The notes: generated by a model from the sequence alone, not told the origin. A DNA stretch of 64,000 nt from Maledivibacter sp. (GCA_025210375.1 JAOASB010000002.1:33511-97510), one strand, 5' to 3'; positions 42,644-53,109 are shown, numbered from the stretch's first letter. Numbers and translations are program-made.

Positions 42644-43627
42644 ATGGATTTAAATAATATACTTCTTGCCGGTGTAAGCTTAGGTGGAATGGGACTTGTG
42701 TTTGGTGCAGGACTAGCCTTTGCTTCTCAGAAGTTTGCTGTTGAAATAGATCCTAGAGCGCTTGCAATAAGAGACGCATTACCTGGTGCTAACTGTGGAG
42801 GCTGTGGTTTCCCTGGCTGTGATGGCTTTGCTAATGCAGTTGTTGCGGGAAACGCACCGGTAGATGGGTGTCCTGTTGGAGGACCAGATTGTGCAGGAAA
42901 AATCGCTCAAGTAATGGGTGTTGAAGTAAGCGAGAGTGTAAAACAAGTAGCTAGGGTTATTTGTAATGGTGATAACAGTAATTGTAAGGAAAAATATGAG
43001 TACTTTGGTATTCAGGATTGTAAAGCGGCGGCTATGTTGGGCGGAGGAAGTAAAAGCTGTAGCTATGGATGTTTAGGCTTAGGTACTTGCGTAAAGGCTT
43101 GTCCCTTTGATGCTATATCAATAACTGATGGAAACGTAGCAAAGATTGATCCAGAAAAATGTACAGCATGTGGAAAATGTATGGAAGTTTGTCCAAAGAA
43201 CGTTATTGACTTTGTTCCGTATGAACAAGATGTATTCGTGGATTGTAACAATAAAGAGCTTGGTAAGCCTGTTAAGGATAAATGTAGTGTAGGGTGTATA
43301 GGCTGTAGGATATGCGTTAAATCTTGTCCATTTGGAGCTATAGAGTTTGAAAATAATGTTGCTAAGATAAACTATGAAAAATGTACAAATTGTATGTTAT
43401 GTGCTGAAAAATGCCCTACTAAAGCTATATATGCTAATTTTGAAAAGCGTAGAAAAGCTGAAATAAATGAAGACGATTGTATTGGATGCACCCTATGTAA
43501 AAAAGTGTGCCCAGTGGATGCAATTGAAGGGGAAGTAAAAAATAAGCACAAGATAATTGAAGATAAATGCATTGGCTGCGGAGCCTGCGAAGAAAAGTGT
43601 CCTAAAAACGCAATAAAATTAAAATAA
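42644..43627 (+). CDS. rnfB: Rnf complex subunit B
   Basis: A 327-residue ferredoxin-accepting subunit: one membrane helix, an N-terminal Fe-S domain (NCGGCGFPGCDGFANAVV...DGCP) and six further [4Fe-4S] ferredoxin motifs, from CLGLGTCVKACP to the last CIGCGACEEKCP. The extra clusters are usual for clostridial RnfB and exceed the two found in proteobacterial RnfB. Last gene of the operon; a terminator follows. Confidence 0.97.
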   Translation: MDLNNILLAGVSLGGMGLVFGAGLAFASQKFAVEIDPRALAIRDALPGANCGGCGFPGCDGFANAVVAGNAPVDGCPVGGPDCAGKIAQVMGVEVSESVKQVARVICNGDNSNCKEKYEYFGIQDCKAAAMLGGGSKSCSYGCLGLGTCVKACPFDAISITDGNVAKIDPEKCTACGKCMEVCPKNVIDFVPYEQDVFVDCNNKELGKPVKDKCSVGCIGCRICVKSCPFGAIEFENNVAKINYEKCTNCMLCAEKCPTKAIYANFEKRRKAEINEDDCIGCTLCKKVCPVDAIEGEVKNKHKIIEDKCIGCGACEEKCPKNAIKLK

Positions 43628-43647
43628 AAAAATATGGCAATTAATGT

Positions 43648-43692
43648 AAACCTATGGTATCCTATAATATGGGACTATCATAGGTTTTTTTA
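43648..43692 (+). terminator. Terminator of the rnf operon
   Basis: AAACCTATG / CATAGGTTT with an imperfect inner stem, followed by TTTTTTT. The following gap to 44098 (about 400 bp) is AT-rich; apart from a TATAAT at 44049-44054 I see nothing in it. Confidence 0.8.
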
Positions 43693-44098
43693 TAAAATGC
43701 ATAGATATATGATGCAGGAAAAAGGCGAACAGCTAAGGGGGAGATTCTTTAGGATCATACTCCTAGATATACATATAGGAAGATAAATATCAGCAATATT
43801 AGAATTACTTAAAAACCACACTGATTGCTTCAATCTATTTCTTTTTTCATTTTCTCATCCTAAGCTTATGACCTTAAACCTATTATTCATATTTGTAAAA
43901 AATACTACTTGTAATAATTTTTCCTAAATGCTAAACTTAGATTGTGTACAAAGTTAAGACTAAGGTTTGCAATACTTTGATAGATGTTTGAAAATGAAAA
44001 ATATTATGGTTGCAAATCCAGAAAATAGATATTAACGCACGAATTGGATATAATAACATATGAAGCTTGACTAATATAGCTTATTGAGGAGGGTATCT

Positions 44099-44350
44099 AT
44101 GGTGAGATCAAAAAATAGAAATCCGTGGCTTTTATTACTTTTGTTATTAGTTGGATTAGTTATTGGCGGAGTTATTGGAGACATATTTAGAGATAGTATT
44201 AAATGGCTTGGTTATAGCAAATCCATTGGCATCAGTCCAACTACTTTGGATCTTAATGTCATGAAATTCACCTTTGGTTTTACTATGAGTATTAATCTAG
44301 CAAGCATTATTGGTTTAGTTATTTCATTATTAATATTCAGTAGATTGTAG
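44099..44350 (+). CDS. DUF4321 small membrane protein
   Basis: An 83-residue protein with two helices (NPWLLLLLLLVGLVIGGVIGD and SINLASIIGLVISLLIFS) and a conserved LDLNVMKFTFGFTM between. It matches DUF4321, usually found upstream of maf. GAGGAGGG selects ATG 44099 over the TTG at 44084. Role unknown; probably transcribed with maf and radC. Confidence 0.8.
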   Translation: MVRSKNRNPWLLLLLLLVGLVIGGVIGDIFRDSIKWLGYSKSIGISPTTLDLNVMKFTFGFTMSINLASIIGLVISLLIFSRL

Positions 44351-44357
44351 GTGGATT

Positions 44358-44939
44358 ATGAAAAAAAGAATTGTTTTGGCTTCCTCATCACCTAGAAGAC
44401 AAGAAATATTAAAAAATCTAGGCTTAACCTTTGATGTTGTTAAAAGTGATATTGATGAGAAAGTTAGAGAAGAAGAGCTACCCGAGCATATTGTTATGGC
44501 CTTGGCACTGGAGAAGGCTATAGATGTATCTAATAAGATAGATAGTGATGCTATCATAATAGCTGCTGATACTATAGTATATAAGGAAAAAGTATTAGGA
44601 AAACCTAGATCCTTTGATGATGCTTATAGTATGCTGACTTCATTACAAGATGATATACATCATGTTTATAGTGGACTAGCTATTATTGAAAGGGGTACCT
44701 ATAACAAATATGTTACATATGAAAAAACTATGGTTAAAATAAAGAATCTATCTGATGACAAAATAAAAAGGTATATTGACACAGGTGAGGTTTGGGATAA
44801 GGCTGGGGCCTATGCTATTCAAGGGCTTGGTTCCACTATCGTAGAATATATCGAAGGTGATTATTTTAATGTTGTGGGGCTGCCAGTATCAAAGCTAGAA
44901 GATATTTTGCATAATCATTTTGATTTGAATATTTTGTAA
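44358..44939 (+). CDS. maf: Maf nucleoside triphosphate pyrophosphatase
   Basis: A 193-residue Maf/YhdE family protein, which hydrolyses dTTP/UTP or modified nucleotides and is linked to septum formation. The active-site loop SSSPRRQEILKNLGL and IIAADTIVYKEKVLGKP are present, as is the GAYAIQGLGSTIVEYIEGDYFNVVGLPVSKL block. Seven bases separate it from the preceding stop. Confidence 0.96.
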   Translation: MKKRIVLASSSPRRQEILKNLGLTFDVVKSDIDEKVREEELPEHIVMALALEKAIDVSNKIDSDAIIIAADTIVYKEKVLGKPRSFDDAYSMLTSLQDDIHHVYSGLAIIERGTYNKYVTYEKTMVKIKNLSDDKIKRYIDTGEVWDKAGAYAIQGLGSTIVEYIEGDYFNVVGLPVSKLEDILHNHFDLNIL

Positions 44940-44956
44940 GCATTGAGGTGTTAACT

Positions 44957-45649
44957 ATGGATAGTGGTGGTTTAACAATAAAGAGCATGCCAGAAAATGA
45001 AAGACCGAGGGAAAAACTTATAAGATATGGAGTTCATACATTATCTAATAGTGAGCTTTTGGCTATACTAATAAGAATTGGATATAAAGAACGTTCTGCC
45101 CTTGAACTTGCCAATGTTTTGTTAAGCCACGCTGATAGTGGAATAAGATTTTTAGCTAATTGTACAGTACAGGAATTAAGTGAAATAAAAGGAATAGGGA
45201 AAACCAAAGCCTGTCAGATTATAGCAGCTGTTGAGCTTGGGAATAGACTGTCGAGAAGCTTACTGGAAATGAAGAAGACAATAAAATCTCCTAGGGATGT
45301 AACGGATATGGTTATTAATGATATGCGTTTTTTAGAGAAGGAGCATTTTAAAGTAATATTTCTAAATACGAAAAACGAAATTATAGCCTATGAAACGATT
45401 TCTATTGGGAGCTTAAATGCTTCTATTGTACACCCGAGGGAAGTTTTTAATAGAGCCATAAAAAAGAGCAGCGCATCCATAATACTTTTGCATAACCATC
45501 CTAGCGGCAATCCAGAGCCGAGTAAGGAAGATATCAATATAACTAAAAGATTGATTAAAGCAGGAGAGATAATAGGCATAGATGTATTGGATCATATAAT
45601 TATTGGTGATGGCAATTATTTTAGCTTAAAAGAAAATTCTTTAATATAA
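44957..45649 (+). CDS. radC: RadC family JAMM protein
   Basis: A 230-residue RadC with an N-terminal helix-hairpin-helix (LSEIKGIGKTKACQIIAAVELGNRL) and the JAMM zinc motif HNHPSGNPEPSKED. Despite its name a DNA-repair role is not supported in the family. GAGGTG favours ATG 44957 over the GTG at 44948. Confidence 0.96.
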   Translation: MDSGGLTIKSMPENERPREKLIRYGVHTLSNSELLAILIRIGYKERSALELANVLLSHADSGIRFLANCTVQELSEIKGIGKTKACQIIAAVELGNRLSRSLLEMKKTIKSPRDVTDMVINDMRFLEKEHFKVIFLNTKNEIIAYETISIGSLNASIVHPREVFNRAIKKSSASIILLHNHPSGNPEPSKEDINITKRLIKAGEIIGIDVLDHIIIGDGNYFSLKENSLI

Positions 45650-45771
45650 TATATACCTTTGCTTTTACTATTTATATTTTAGAAAAAATGTGAAAGTATT
45701 CATTGATTTTTATTGAGGATTAAAATGTAAAAATAATTATCATTATTGACAACTTAGGAAGGAGTAAATAA

Positions 45772-46806
45772 ATGGGATTATTCAATTTATTTAGTAAAGA
45801 TATAGGAATAGATTTAGGAACAGCTAATACATTAGTTAATGTTAAGGGAAGGGGTATTGTGGTTCGTGAACCATCGGTGGTAGCAATACAGGGTGATACT
45901 AAAGATGTTCTTGCCGTGGGGTTGGAAGCAAAAAAAATGATTGGTAGAACTCCTGGAAATATTATTGCCATTAGACCACTTAAAGATGGAGTTATTGCAG
46001 ACTTTGATACAACGCAAAGTATGTTGAAATACTTTATAAAAAGAGCTAATCCTAAGAATTCGTTGATTTTTAGACCTAGGGTTTTAGTTTGTGTTCCTTC
46101 TGGGGTTACGGAGGTTGAGAAGAGAGCCGTGATTGATGCTACTGAGCAAGCTGGTGCTAAGGAAGCATATTTGATTGAAGAACCAATGGCTGCCGCTATA
46201 GGGGCAGGTTTACCCGTTGCTGAGCCTACAGGCAGCATGGTTGTTGACATTGGGGGAGGAACAACTGAAATTGCTATTATTTCTTTGGGTGGTATAGTTA
46301 CCAGTAAGTCTGTCCGAATTGGTGGAGACGAAATGGATGAATCTATAGTCCGTTATATCAAAAAAGAATACAATCTTATGATAGGTGAAAGAACTGCTGA
46401 AGAAACTAAAATTAATATTGGTTCGGCTTTTCCTAAAGCTAAGGAAGAGAAAATGGATATTCGAGGACGAGATCTAGTTACTGGATTACCGAAAACCTTA
46501 ACTATAACTTCAACTGAGATATTAAATGCTTTAAGTGAACCAGTAAATGCTATAACAGAAGGTATAAAGATTACTTTAGAAAAAACTCCACCGGAGCTTG
46601 CGTCGGATATAATGGAACACGGTATAATGCTTACGGGTGGGGGAGCGCTTTTGGATGGTTTAGATAGGCTTATAAAAGAAGAGACTGGTATGCCTGTGAT
46701 GATAGCTGATGAACCCCTAGATTGTGTAGCCACAGGTACAGGGGTTGCATTAGAAGATTATGATTTACTTAGAAGAGTCTTCATATCTCCAAGAAGAAAA
46801 GTTTAA
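45772..46806 (+). CDS. mreB: Rod-shape determining protein MreB
   Basis: A 344-residue actin-like protein that polymerises under the membrane and positions the elongasome. The N-terminal nucleotide loop ([29 protein letters not shown]), the phosphate-2 loop ([18 protein letters not shown]) and the adenosine loop ([17 protein letters not shown]) are intact. GGAAGGAG precedes the ATG. First of mreBCD. Confidence 0.98.
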   Translation: MGLFNLFSKDIGIDLGTANTLVNVKGRGIVVREPSVVAIQGDTKDVLAVGLEAKKMIGRTPGNIIAIRPLKDGVIADFDTTQSMLKYFIKRANPKNSLIFRPRVLVCVPSGVTEVEKRAVIDATEQAGAKEAYLIEEPMAAAIGAGLPVAEPTGSMVVDIGGGTTEIAIISLGGIVTSKSVRIGGDEMDESIVRYIKKEYNLMIGERTAEETKINIGSAFPKAKEEKMDIRGRDLVTGLPKTLTITSTEILNALSEPVNAITEGIKITLEKTPPELASDIMEHGIMLTGGGALLDGLDRLIKEETGMPVMIADEPLDCVATGTGVALEDYDLLRRVFISPRRKV

Positions 46807-46821
46807 AGTGGTGATAGATAA

Positions 46822-47658
46822 ATGAAAAATATTTTTAAAAGTAAAATAATGATAGTAACGATGGTTACTATCATTTTACTAGTTTTAATAGGTGGAACCT
46901 TTGGAGGAAGAGAGAATATAACTACTGCCGAAAAGTTAGTTGGAAATGCAGTAACGCCAGTACAAAAATTTTTCTATATAGGTGGTAATTTTATAGCTGA
47001 TATCATAAGTCCTATAACAAAGGCATGGAAGCTCGATGAAGAAAATAAAAATATTAGGCAAGAGAATATTGAGCTCCAAAACCAGATTATCAAATTAAAA
47101 CTACAAATACAGGAGTTTGAAGATTTAAAAGAATTAAAAAGCGCTCTTAACTATGCGGGTGAAAAGGGGATCACGAACTATATAACTTGTAATGTGGTAG
47201 CAAAGGACCCTGGAAACTGGTTTAATCTATTCACTATAGATGGTGGATTAAATGATGGTATAACAAAAAATAGTACTGTAATGAACGGCAGTGGATTGAT
47301 TGGGATAGTCTATGAAGTCGGTGATAATTGGGCAAAGGTTATAACCATTATTGATAATAGAAGTAGAGTTAGCTTTGAAATTCTTACTGAAACAAATGAT
47401 AATATCGGATTGATTAATGGTAATGGTGAAAAATTCTTAAAGGGATATTTATTTGATACGGAAGCCGATGCACAGGTTGGGAATCAAATAATAACCTCTG
47501 GGTTAGGTTTGTATCCCAAGGGGATTTTAATAGGAGAAATAAAGGAAATCATTGTTAAAGAAGATGAGATGTTAAAGGGTATTATTGTAGAGCCAAGTGT
47601 TAACTTTAAGAAATTAGATAGAGTATTTGTAATACCAAATAATCAAATTGGGGATTAA
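46822..47658 (+). CDS. mreC: Rod-shape determining protein MreC
   Basis: A 278-residue bitopic protein: one N-terminal membrane helix (MIVTMVTIILLVLIGG), a coiled coil (EENKNIRQENIELQNQIIKLK) and the MreC beta-domain (VVAKDPGNWFNLFTIDGG, GNQIITSGLGLYPKGILIGEI). It links MreB to PBP2 outside the membrane. Confidence 0.95.
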   Translation: MKNIFKSKIMIVTMVTIILLVLIGGTFGGRENITTAEKLVGNAVTPVQKFFYIGGNFIADIISPITKAWKLDEENKNIRQENIELQNQIIKLKLQIQEFEDLKELKSALNYAGEKGITNYITCNVVAKDPGNWFNLFTIDGGLNDGITKNSTVMNGSGLIGIVYEVGDNWAKVITIIDNRSRVSFEILTETNDNIGLINGNGEKFLKGYLFDTEADAQVGNQIITSGLGLYPKGILIGEIKEIIVKEDEMLKGIIVEPSVNFKKLDRVFVIPNNQIGD

Positions 47659-47669
47659 AGGGGTTTAAA

Positions 47670-48152
47670 ATGAACGGATATTTATTGACATTAATCATGG
47701 TGTGTAATTTTATTCTACAAGCCACTGTTCTACAGCACTTCCGCATTGATGGTGTTTTGCCCAATACAGCACTAATAATAGTTGTTATTATTAGCATTTT
47801 ATATGGCAGGAAAAAGGGAATTGCCTCAGGTATTATTGCGGGTGTTTTGCAGGACATTTTTTTTAGCAAGGGATTAGGTATAAACATATTGATATATACT
47901 TTTACAGCCTATTCGATTGGTGGATTTGAAAGCAGAGTTTTTAAGGACAACTATCTTACGCCATTGCTTTTACTAAGTCTATCCACTTTTTTTTATCATA
48001 GTATATATTTTGTATTAATGCATTTTTTAAGACATTCAGTAACCTATTTGTCTGTTTTAAAAACTGTTACGGTTACTGAGACTATATACAATTCCATTTT
48101 AGGTATTATAATTTATAGAGTATTCTACAATCGAGTATATTATAGTAGATAA
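47670..48152 (+). CDS. mreD: Rod-shape determining protein MreD
   Basis: A 160-residue membrane protein with five or six helices; the start NGYLLTLIMVCNFILQATVLQHFRI and LYGRKKGIASGIIAGVLQDIFFS are MreD-like. Eleven bases after mreC. It completes the mreBCD set that works with the following PBP2. Confidence 0.92.
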   Translation: MNGYLLTLIMVCNFILQATVLQHFRIDGVLPNTALIIVVIISILYGRKKGIASGIIAGVLQDIFFSKGLGINILIYTFTAYSIGGFESRVFKDNYLTPLLLLSLSTFFYHSIYFVLMHFLRHSVTYLSVLKTVTVTETIYNSILGIIIYRVFYNRVYYSR

Positions 48153-48264
48153 AAAAATCGGGATATTAACTTAGCATAATCGTATATAGATTATAAATGA
48201 ATATTTAGTAGTGATGATTAGGTGGCAAATATGCAATTTGTTTATATGGGTTTGGAGGAAAAAT

Positions 48265-51216
48265 ATGCTGGATAAACTAAAGGATAGAAATAATCAAGTC
48301 ATTATTGGGTTTGTGATAATTTTCCTTATTATTTTTGTACGTCTTTCCAATTTAACTATTGTTGAAGGTGAAAAAAGGCGGGAAAATTCTGAAAATATAC
48401 GCAAGAAGGATATTCCCATAGTAGCGCCAAGGGGTGAAATAAGGGATAGGAATGGTGTGCTTATAGCCGGCAATGTTTCTAGCTTCACCGTCCAATTAGT
48501 TAGAAGTGAATTGCCTAAAAAAGAGCTTAATAAGGTTGCAATAAAAATTATGAATATACTGGATAAGAATTCTGAAAATCATATTGAATTTCCAATATTG
48601 ATTCAAGATGGACAGTACATTTATTCTTATGATTTGGAGATTAATGATTGGTTAGAGTCCTTAGGAGAAGAATACCAAAATTTAAAGGATGCGGAGGCTG
48701 TTTTTAATAAGATAGTTTCTAAAAACATACCTATTGAGAACATAGATAAAATTAAGGCTCAAGAATATTTAATAGCCATGGGTATAAATCCTCCTATTTC
48801 TATTAGCAAAATGAAGTTTTTGCCTGAGATAAAAAAAGAGAGCTTTTTGAATAGTTATAGGCTGGATACTAATATAGATGCTAGAGAAGCATTTAGGGAA
48901 ATAAGAAAAAAATATAAAATAAGTGATGAGTACTCTGATGTAGATGCGAGAAAGATTTTGACTATAAGACATGCTTTAAAGCAGCAGGGATACTTGCAGT
49001 ATAAGCCATTAAGTATAGCTACTGATATATCTGAAAGAACTGCAATACTAATAGAAGAAGAGGGAATGGATTTGCCAGGGGTTGGAGTAGCTATAGAACC
49101 TAAAAGACATTATCCTAATGGGAAATTAGCTGCTCATATACTTGGGTATCTTGGGAAGATATCCTATAAAAGCGAGATAAAGAAATATGTAGAAGATAAT
49201 GGGTATTCTAGAAATGATATTATTGGTAAAACAGGAATTGAGGGTGTATTTGAACTACAGCTTAGAGGAAAAAATGGAGTAAAATCCGTTGAAGTTGATA
49301 CCTATGGTAGAACGGTTAAAGAGCTAGTTTATGAAAAAAAACCCAAGCCCGGTGAGGATATATATCTGACAATAGATTCGGATTTACAAAGGGTGGCTGA
49401 GGAATCTCTTAAGTATGCCCTTGATGAGATCCAAAAAGGTGGAATCTTTAAAAGTAAATGGGGTGACTATAAGTATAAAGATGCATTTCCAAATGCAAAA
49501 GCAGGAGCTGTTGTTGTTACTGACGTAAATACTGGTGAAGTACTTGCGTTAGCAAGTTATCCATCATACAATCCTAATCTTTTTGCCACGGGCATATCCA
49601 GTAAGGATTGGCAAAGCTTGCAGCCTGAAAATAAAAGAGATCCTATAGCTCCAAGTCCACTTCTAGATATTGCTACTATTACTGCTGTGCAGCCAGGCTC
49701 AATTTTCAAAATGATTACCGGCTTAGCAGCTATAGATCAAGGACTTGATCCAAATAGAAAGCTTTATGATGGAGGAGTAATAAAAAGAGGAGCAAAAACC
49801 TTTGGATGTTGGCTTTGGAATGCTCATCCAGGTGCCTCCCACGGTTATGTTGATGTAGTTAGTGCAATAGAAAATTCTTGTAACTATTATATGTATGATG
49901 TTGTCAATGGATATGATTACTACAAGGATAAGCCTTTAGGAATAGATATGAATGTTTATAAACTTATTGATTACGCGAAATTATTCGGTTTAGGAGATAG
50001 TACGGGGATAGAAATATCCGAAATAGCACCTGGAGCCCCGGATCCAGATAAAAAATCAGTGACTACATTAATATACTTAAAAAGAAGACTCTATAATATT
50101 AGTGAAGATTATTTTCCTGCACATATATTAAATGATGAGAACAAATTAAAAGAGTGTATAGATGAAATAATAGGTTGGGGCGATGAGAATCCTTCAAGGG
50201 GTGAAATTATAAGAAGACTAAATAGAATTGGCATAGAAGAGAATAAAGTAGCTCCACTAGCTGATATCATAAAGTTTGACTATTTCAATCAAATGGATTT
50301 TAAAGAAGGAGATGCTTTTAACCTGGCAATTGGTCAAGGTTCCCATGCATATACACCTGTTCAGATGGCTAGATACATATCAGCCATTGCTAATGGAGGG
50401 TATCTAAATGAATTGACTTTAATAAAAAAAGTAGGCCATGTAGAACAGTCTAAGGCATATAGCAATCAAAAGGTAGCTTTAAATAACGATGAGAATCTAA
50501 AGTATATAAAGGAAGGTATGAAAAGAGTTACCACAACTGGTACAGCTAGGGCTGTTTTTCATGGATTTGAGGGGGTTGCAGGAAAAACTGGAACGGCCCA
50601 GAGAGAAGGGAAAATACCTCCATTAGATGAGGTGGAATATCTAAAAAAACATTTGAAGGATATAGCTCCTAGACTTTCATTAAATACAATCACAACTGAG
50701 TCTTCAAGAATATTTGAAGAACGGAAGAAGGAATTAGAAGAATTACAAGGTAAATTAGAAAAGCTTCAAGAACAAATTTCATCACTACAAGGGCAATATG
50801 GGGAAGCTACTAGTGAAAAATCAAAAGAAGAAATTAATAAAGATATTGAAGAAGTTAAAGGTAGAAAGAATAGAGTAAATAGTGAGATAATCAATAAATT
50901 AACACGTGGTTATTTTGACGAAGGGTCAATAATGAGGGAAGCCATAAAAAGCTTGACTAGGGATAATGTAACCGATGCAAGAATTGACCAGTTTAAAAGG
51001 GACTATGACAACTTTGCATGGTTTGTATCCTTTGCCCCCTACGAGAAACCTGAGATTGCAGTTGTAGTATTACTATTCCAAGGCGGTCACGGTGGCTATG
51101 GTGCCCCCATAGCCAAGGAAATAATTGGTACCTACTTGAAGGTTGAAAGTGAAGAATCGGATGAAAATGTGGAAGAGGCAATTGAAGAAATTGGAAATAT
51201 AGAGGGAACCAATTAA
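48265..51216 (+). CDS. mrdA: Penicillin-binding protein 2, with large insertions
   Basis: A 983-residue class B penicillin-binding transpeptidase. A membrane helix at about 11-30 is followed by the pedestal (APRGEIRDRNGVLIAG). Catalytic motifs: S479-x-x-K482 (GSIFK), S538-C-N540 and K774-T-G776. GGAGG selects ATG 48265. PBP2 is typically 630-720 residues; this one has an extra segment between SCN and KTG and about 135 residues, including a coiled coil (about 812-872), between KTG and FAWFVSFAPYEKPEIAVVV at 914. It crosslinks side-wall peptidoglycan with MreBCD and RodA. Confidence 0.93.
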   Translation: MLDKLKDRNNQVIIGFVIIFLIIFVRLSNLTIVEGEKRRENSENIRKKDIPIVAPRGEIRDRNGVLIAGNVSSFTVQLVRSELPKKELNKVAIKIMNILDKNSENHIEFPILIQDGQYIYSYDLEINDWLESLGEEYQNLKDAEAVFNKIVSKNIPIENIDKIKAQEYLIAMGINPPISISKMKFLPEIKKESFLNSYRLDTNIDAREAFREIRKKYKISDEYSDVDARKILTIRHALKQQGYLQYKPLSIATDISERTAILIEEEGMDLPGVGVAIEPKRHYPNGKLAAHILGYLGKISYKSEIKKYVEDNGYSRNDIIGKTGIEGVFELQLRGKNGVKSVEVDTYGRTVKELVYEKKPKPGEDIYLTIDSDLQRVAEESLKYALDEIQKGGIFKSKWGDYKYKDAFPNAKAGAVVVTDVNTGEVLALASYPSYNPNLFATGISSKDWQSLQPENKRDPIAPSPLLDIATITAVQPGSIFKMITGLAAIDQGLDPNRKLYDGGVIKRGAKTFGCWLWNAHPGASHGYVDVVSAIENSCNYYMYDVVNGYDYYKDKPLGIDMNVYKLIDYAKLFGLGDSTGIEISEIAPGAPDPDKKSVTTLIYLKRRLYNISEDYFPAHILNDENKLKECIDEIIGWGDENPSRGEIIRRLNRIGIEENKVAPLADIIKFDYFNQMDFKEGDAFNLAIGQGSHAYTPVQMARYISAIANGGYLNELTLIKKVGHVEQSKAYSNQKVALNNDENLKYIKEGMKRVTTTGTARAVFHGFEGVAGKTGTAQREGKIPPLDEVEYLKKHLKDIAPRLSLNTITTESSRIFEERKKELEELQGKLEKLQEQISSLQGQYGEATSEKSKEEINKDIEEVKGRKNRVNSEIINKLTRGYFDEGSIMREAIKSLTRDNVTDARIDQFKRDYDNFAWFVSFAPYEKPEIAVVVLLFQGGHGGYGAPIAKEIIGTYLKVESEESDENVEEAIEEIGNIEGTN

Positions 51217-51255
51217 AATGCTGAGGTATATAGTGCCTCAGCATTATTTATAATA
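51217..51255 (+). terminator. Terminator of mreBCD-PBP2
   Basis: ATGCTGAGG / CCTCAGCAT stem followed by TATTTATAAT; the rest of the gap to minC is AT-rich with nothing recognised. Confidence 0.8.
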
Positions 51256-51400
51256 AAAATCCTATTATAAAAGCAGGAATATGCAATTCATTGAAGAATA
51301 ATAATTATAATTGCTTAAGATTTTATGACATTAATTCTGGTTTAATTATATTAACCTATAAGACTATACATTTTAGCTTTAAATATGGAGGTTGCATTAA

Positions 51401-52027
51401 ATGGCTTTAAACAGCAATATAGAATTTAAGGGAACAAAGGATGGTTTAATAATTCATTTGAATGAAGCTTGTGAATATGAGAAACTGAAGGAACAATTAA
51501 TTGAAAGACTGGAAAAAACCAAAAATTTCTTTATGGGGGCTAAAGTTGCTGGAATTCAGGGAAAAAGTTTAAGCAGTAATGAAGAAAGTGAAATAATTGA
51601 TATAATGAATAATAAATTTGGAATGATTATGGTAGAAAAGCCTGTTAGATGTTATAAAAAAGAAGAGGTTTTTAATGGATTAGACGAAGGTATCACAAAG
51701 TTTGTGAAGACTACACTGAGATCAGGCATGAAAATTGAGTTTAAAGGTAATGTAGTAATTATGGGTGATGTCAACCCAGGAGCAGAAGTTATAGCCTATG
51801 GAAATATAGTTGTGATGGGATACTTGAGGGGAACTGCACATGCAGGTGCCAATGGTAATAATAAAGCCTTTGTATCGGCTTTAAGATTACTTCCCACTCA
51901 ACTAAGAATAGGGAAATTTATAGCAAGGGCTCCCGATAACGGCTCCTATAATCCTAAATACCCAGAAAGGGCTTTTGTGAAAAATGAGATAATACATATT
52001 GAACCCTATCTAACAAAAAATAGATAA
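51401..52027 (+). CDS. minC: Septum site-determining protein MinC
   Basis: A 208-residue FtsZ inhibitor. The N-terminal domain (FKGTKDGLIIHLNEACEYEKLKEQL) and the C-terminal beta-helix (VKTTLRSGMKIEFKGNVVIMGDVNPGAEVIAYGNIVVMGYLRGTAHAGANGN, PTQLRIGKFIARAPD) are clear. It is separated from minD by 284 bp carrying a repeat, so minD may have its own promoter. Confidence 0.95.
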   Translation: MALNSNIEFKGTKDGLIIHLNEACEYEKLKEQLIERLEKTKNFFMGAKVAGIQGKSLSSNEESEIIDIMNNKFGMIMVEKPVRCYKKEEVFNGLDEGITKFVKTTLRSGMKIEFKGNVVIMGDVNPGAEVIAYGNIVVMGYLRGTAHAGANGNNKAFVSALRLLPTQLRIGKFIARAPDNGSYNPKYPERAFVKNEIIHIEPYLTKNR

Positions 52028-52043
52028 GTTCTACATATCTATG

Positions 52044-52201
52044 GAGTAAATTGCATAATTACTTTCTACAGAAATCATCTACTATATATAGTTTTAAAAG
52101 CCATAAAGTTATACTACCAAATATGCTATATCTTAAATGCTCAAATTAAGGATGATATTCCCATATTAGGCTTAGTCAAGTCAGAGTTATACAATTTCCT
52201 C
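52044..52201 (+). repeat. Family A MITE-like element, copy A4
   Basis: A 158-bp full-length copy bounded by GAGTAAATTGCATAA and TTATACAATTTCCTC, between minC and minD. It is nearly the complement of A1 and close to A5. It splits the usual tight minC-minD pair. Confidence 0.85.
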
Positions 52202-52311
52202 TATAGCCAATATACCTTTATTTTAATGTTGAGTGAGGGCGTTGGGGGAAGCTGTCGGTATAAATGATAAAAAGAAACTAACCACAAAATATTTTATTGG
52301 AGGTAATTGTC

Positions 52312-53109
52312 ATGGGCGAAGTTATTGTTGTTACATCTGGAAAAGGTGGTGTTGGTAAAACAACAACTACCGCGAATATCGGTGCAAGTCTTGCGATTTT
52401 AGGTAAAAAAGTTGTTGTTATTGATGCTGATATAGGGCTTAGAAACTTAGATGTTGTTTTAGGATTGGAAAATAGAATAGTTTATGATCTTGTGGATGTA
52501 GTTGAGGGAGTTTGTCGACTAAAACAAGGATTAATACGGGATAAGAGATTTGAAGGACTTTATTTATTACCTGCTGCACAAACAAAGGATAAGACAGCGG
52601 TTTCTCCAAAGCAGATGCAGGATTTATGCAATCAGCTAAGGGAAACATTTGACTACGTTTTGGTTGATTGTCCAGCAGGAATTGAGCAGGGTTTTAAAAA
52701 CGCCATAGCTGGAGCAGATAGAGCCGTAGTAGTTACTACTCCAGAGATATCTGCTGTTAGGGATGCCGATAGAATCATAGGACTTTTAGAAGCCGCTGAA
52801 CTGACCAATCCTATGCTTATAATAAATAGAATAAGAATAGAAATGGTAAAAAAGGGAGATATGATGAATATAGAGGACATGACGGATATTCTTGCAATTG
52901 ACCTTTTAGGAATAGTGCCCGATGATGAGTATATTGTAATATCTACCAACAAAGGGGAGCCGGCAGCAAAGGAAGAAAAATCTATGGCTGGACAAGCCTT
53001 TAGAAATATTGCTAGACGAATAACAGGAGACGATGTACCATTTATGGACCTAGATATACAAGAAGGGTTTATGGTTAAGCTCGCTAAATTGTTTGGAATA
53101 AGTAAATAA
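52312..53109 (+). CDS. minD: Septum site-determining ATPase MinD
   Basis: A 265-residue deviant Walker ATPase. GEVIVVTSGKGGVGKTTTTANIG opens the protein with the signature lysine, DADIGLRNLDVVLGLENR and VLVDCPAGIEQGF follow, and the C-terminal amphipathic helix (FMVKLAKLFGISK) binds membrane. GGAGG at 52299-52303 selects ATG 52312 over TTG 52297. Confidence 0.97.
   Translation: MGEVIVVTSGKGGVGKTTTTANIGASLAILGKKVVVIDADIGLRNLDVVLGLENRIVYDLVDVVEGVCRLKQGLIRDKRFEGLYLLPAAQTKDKTAVSPKQMQDLCNQLRETFDYVLVDCPAGIEQGFKNAIAGADRAVVVTTPEISAVRDADRIIGLLEAAELTNPMLIINRIRIEMVKKGDMMNIEDMTDILAIDLLGIVPDDEYIVISTNKGEPAAKEEKSMAGQAFRNIARRITGDDVPFMDLDIQEGFMVKLAKLFGISK

Noticed and set aside
45720..46250. A 176-codon minus-strand frame opposite mreB
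   Set aside because: It is antisense to the certain mreB gene, has no ribosome binding site, and its composition mirrors the mreB codons.
48226..48246. A further family A end (ATATGCAATTTG) before the PBP2 gene
   Set aside because: Only about 12 bases match and no interior or partner end is present; this is within chance for AT-rich DNA.
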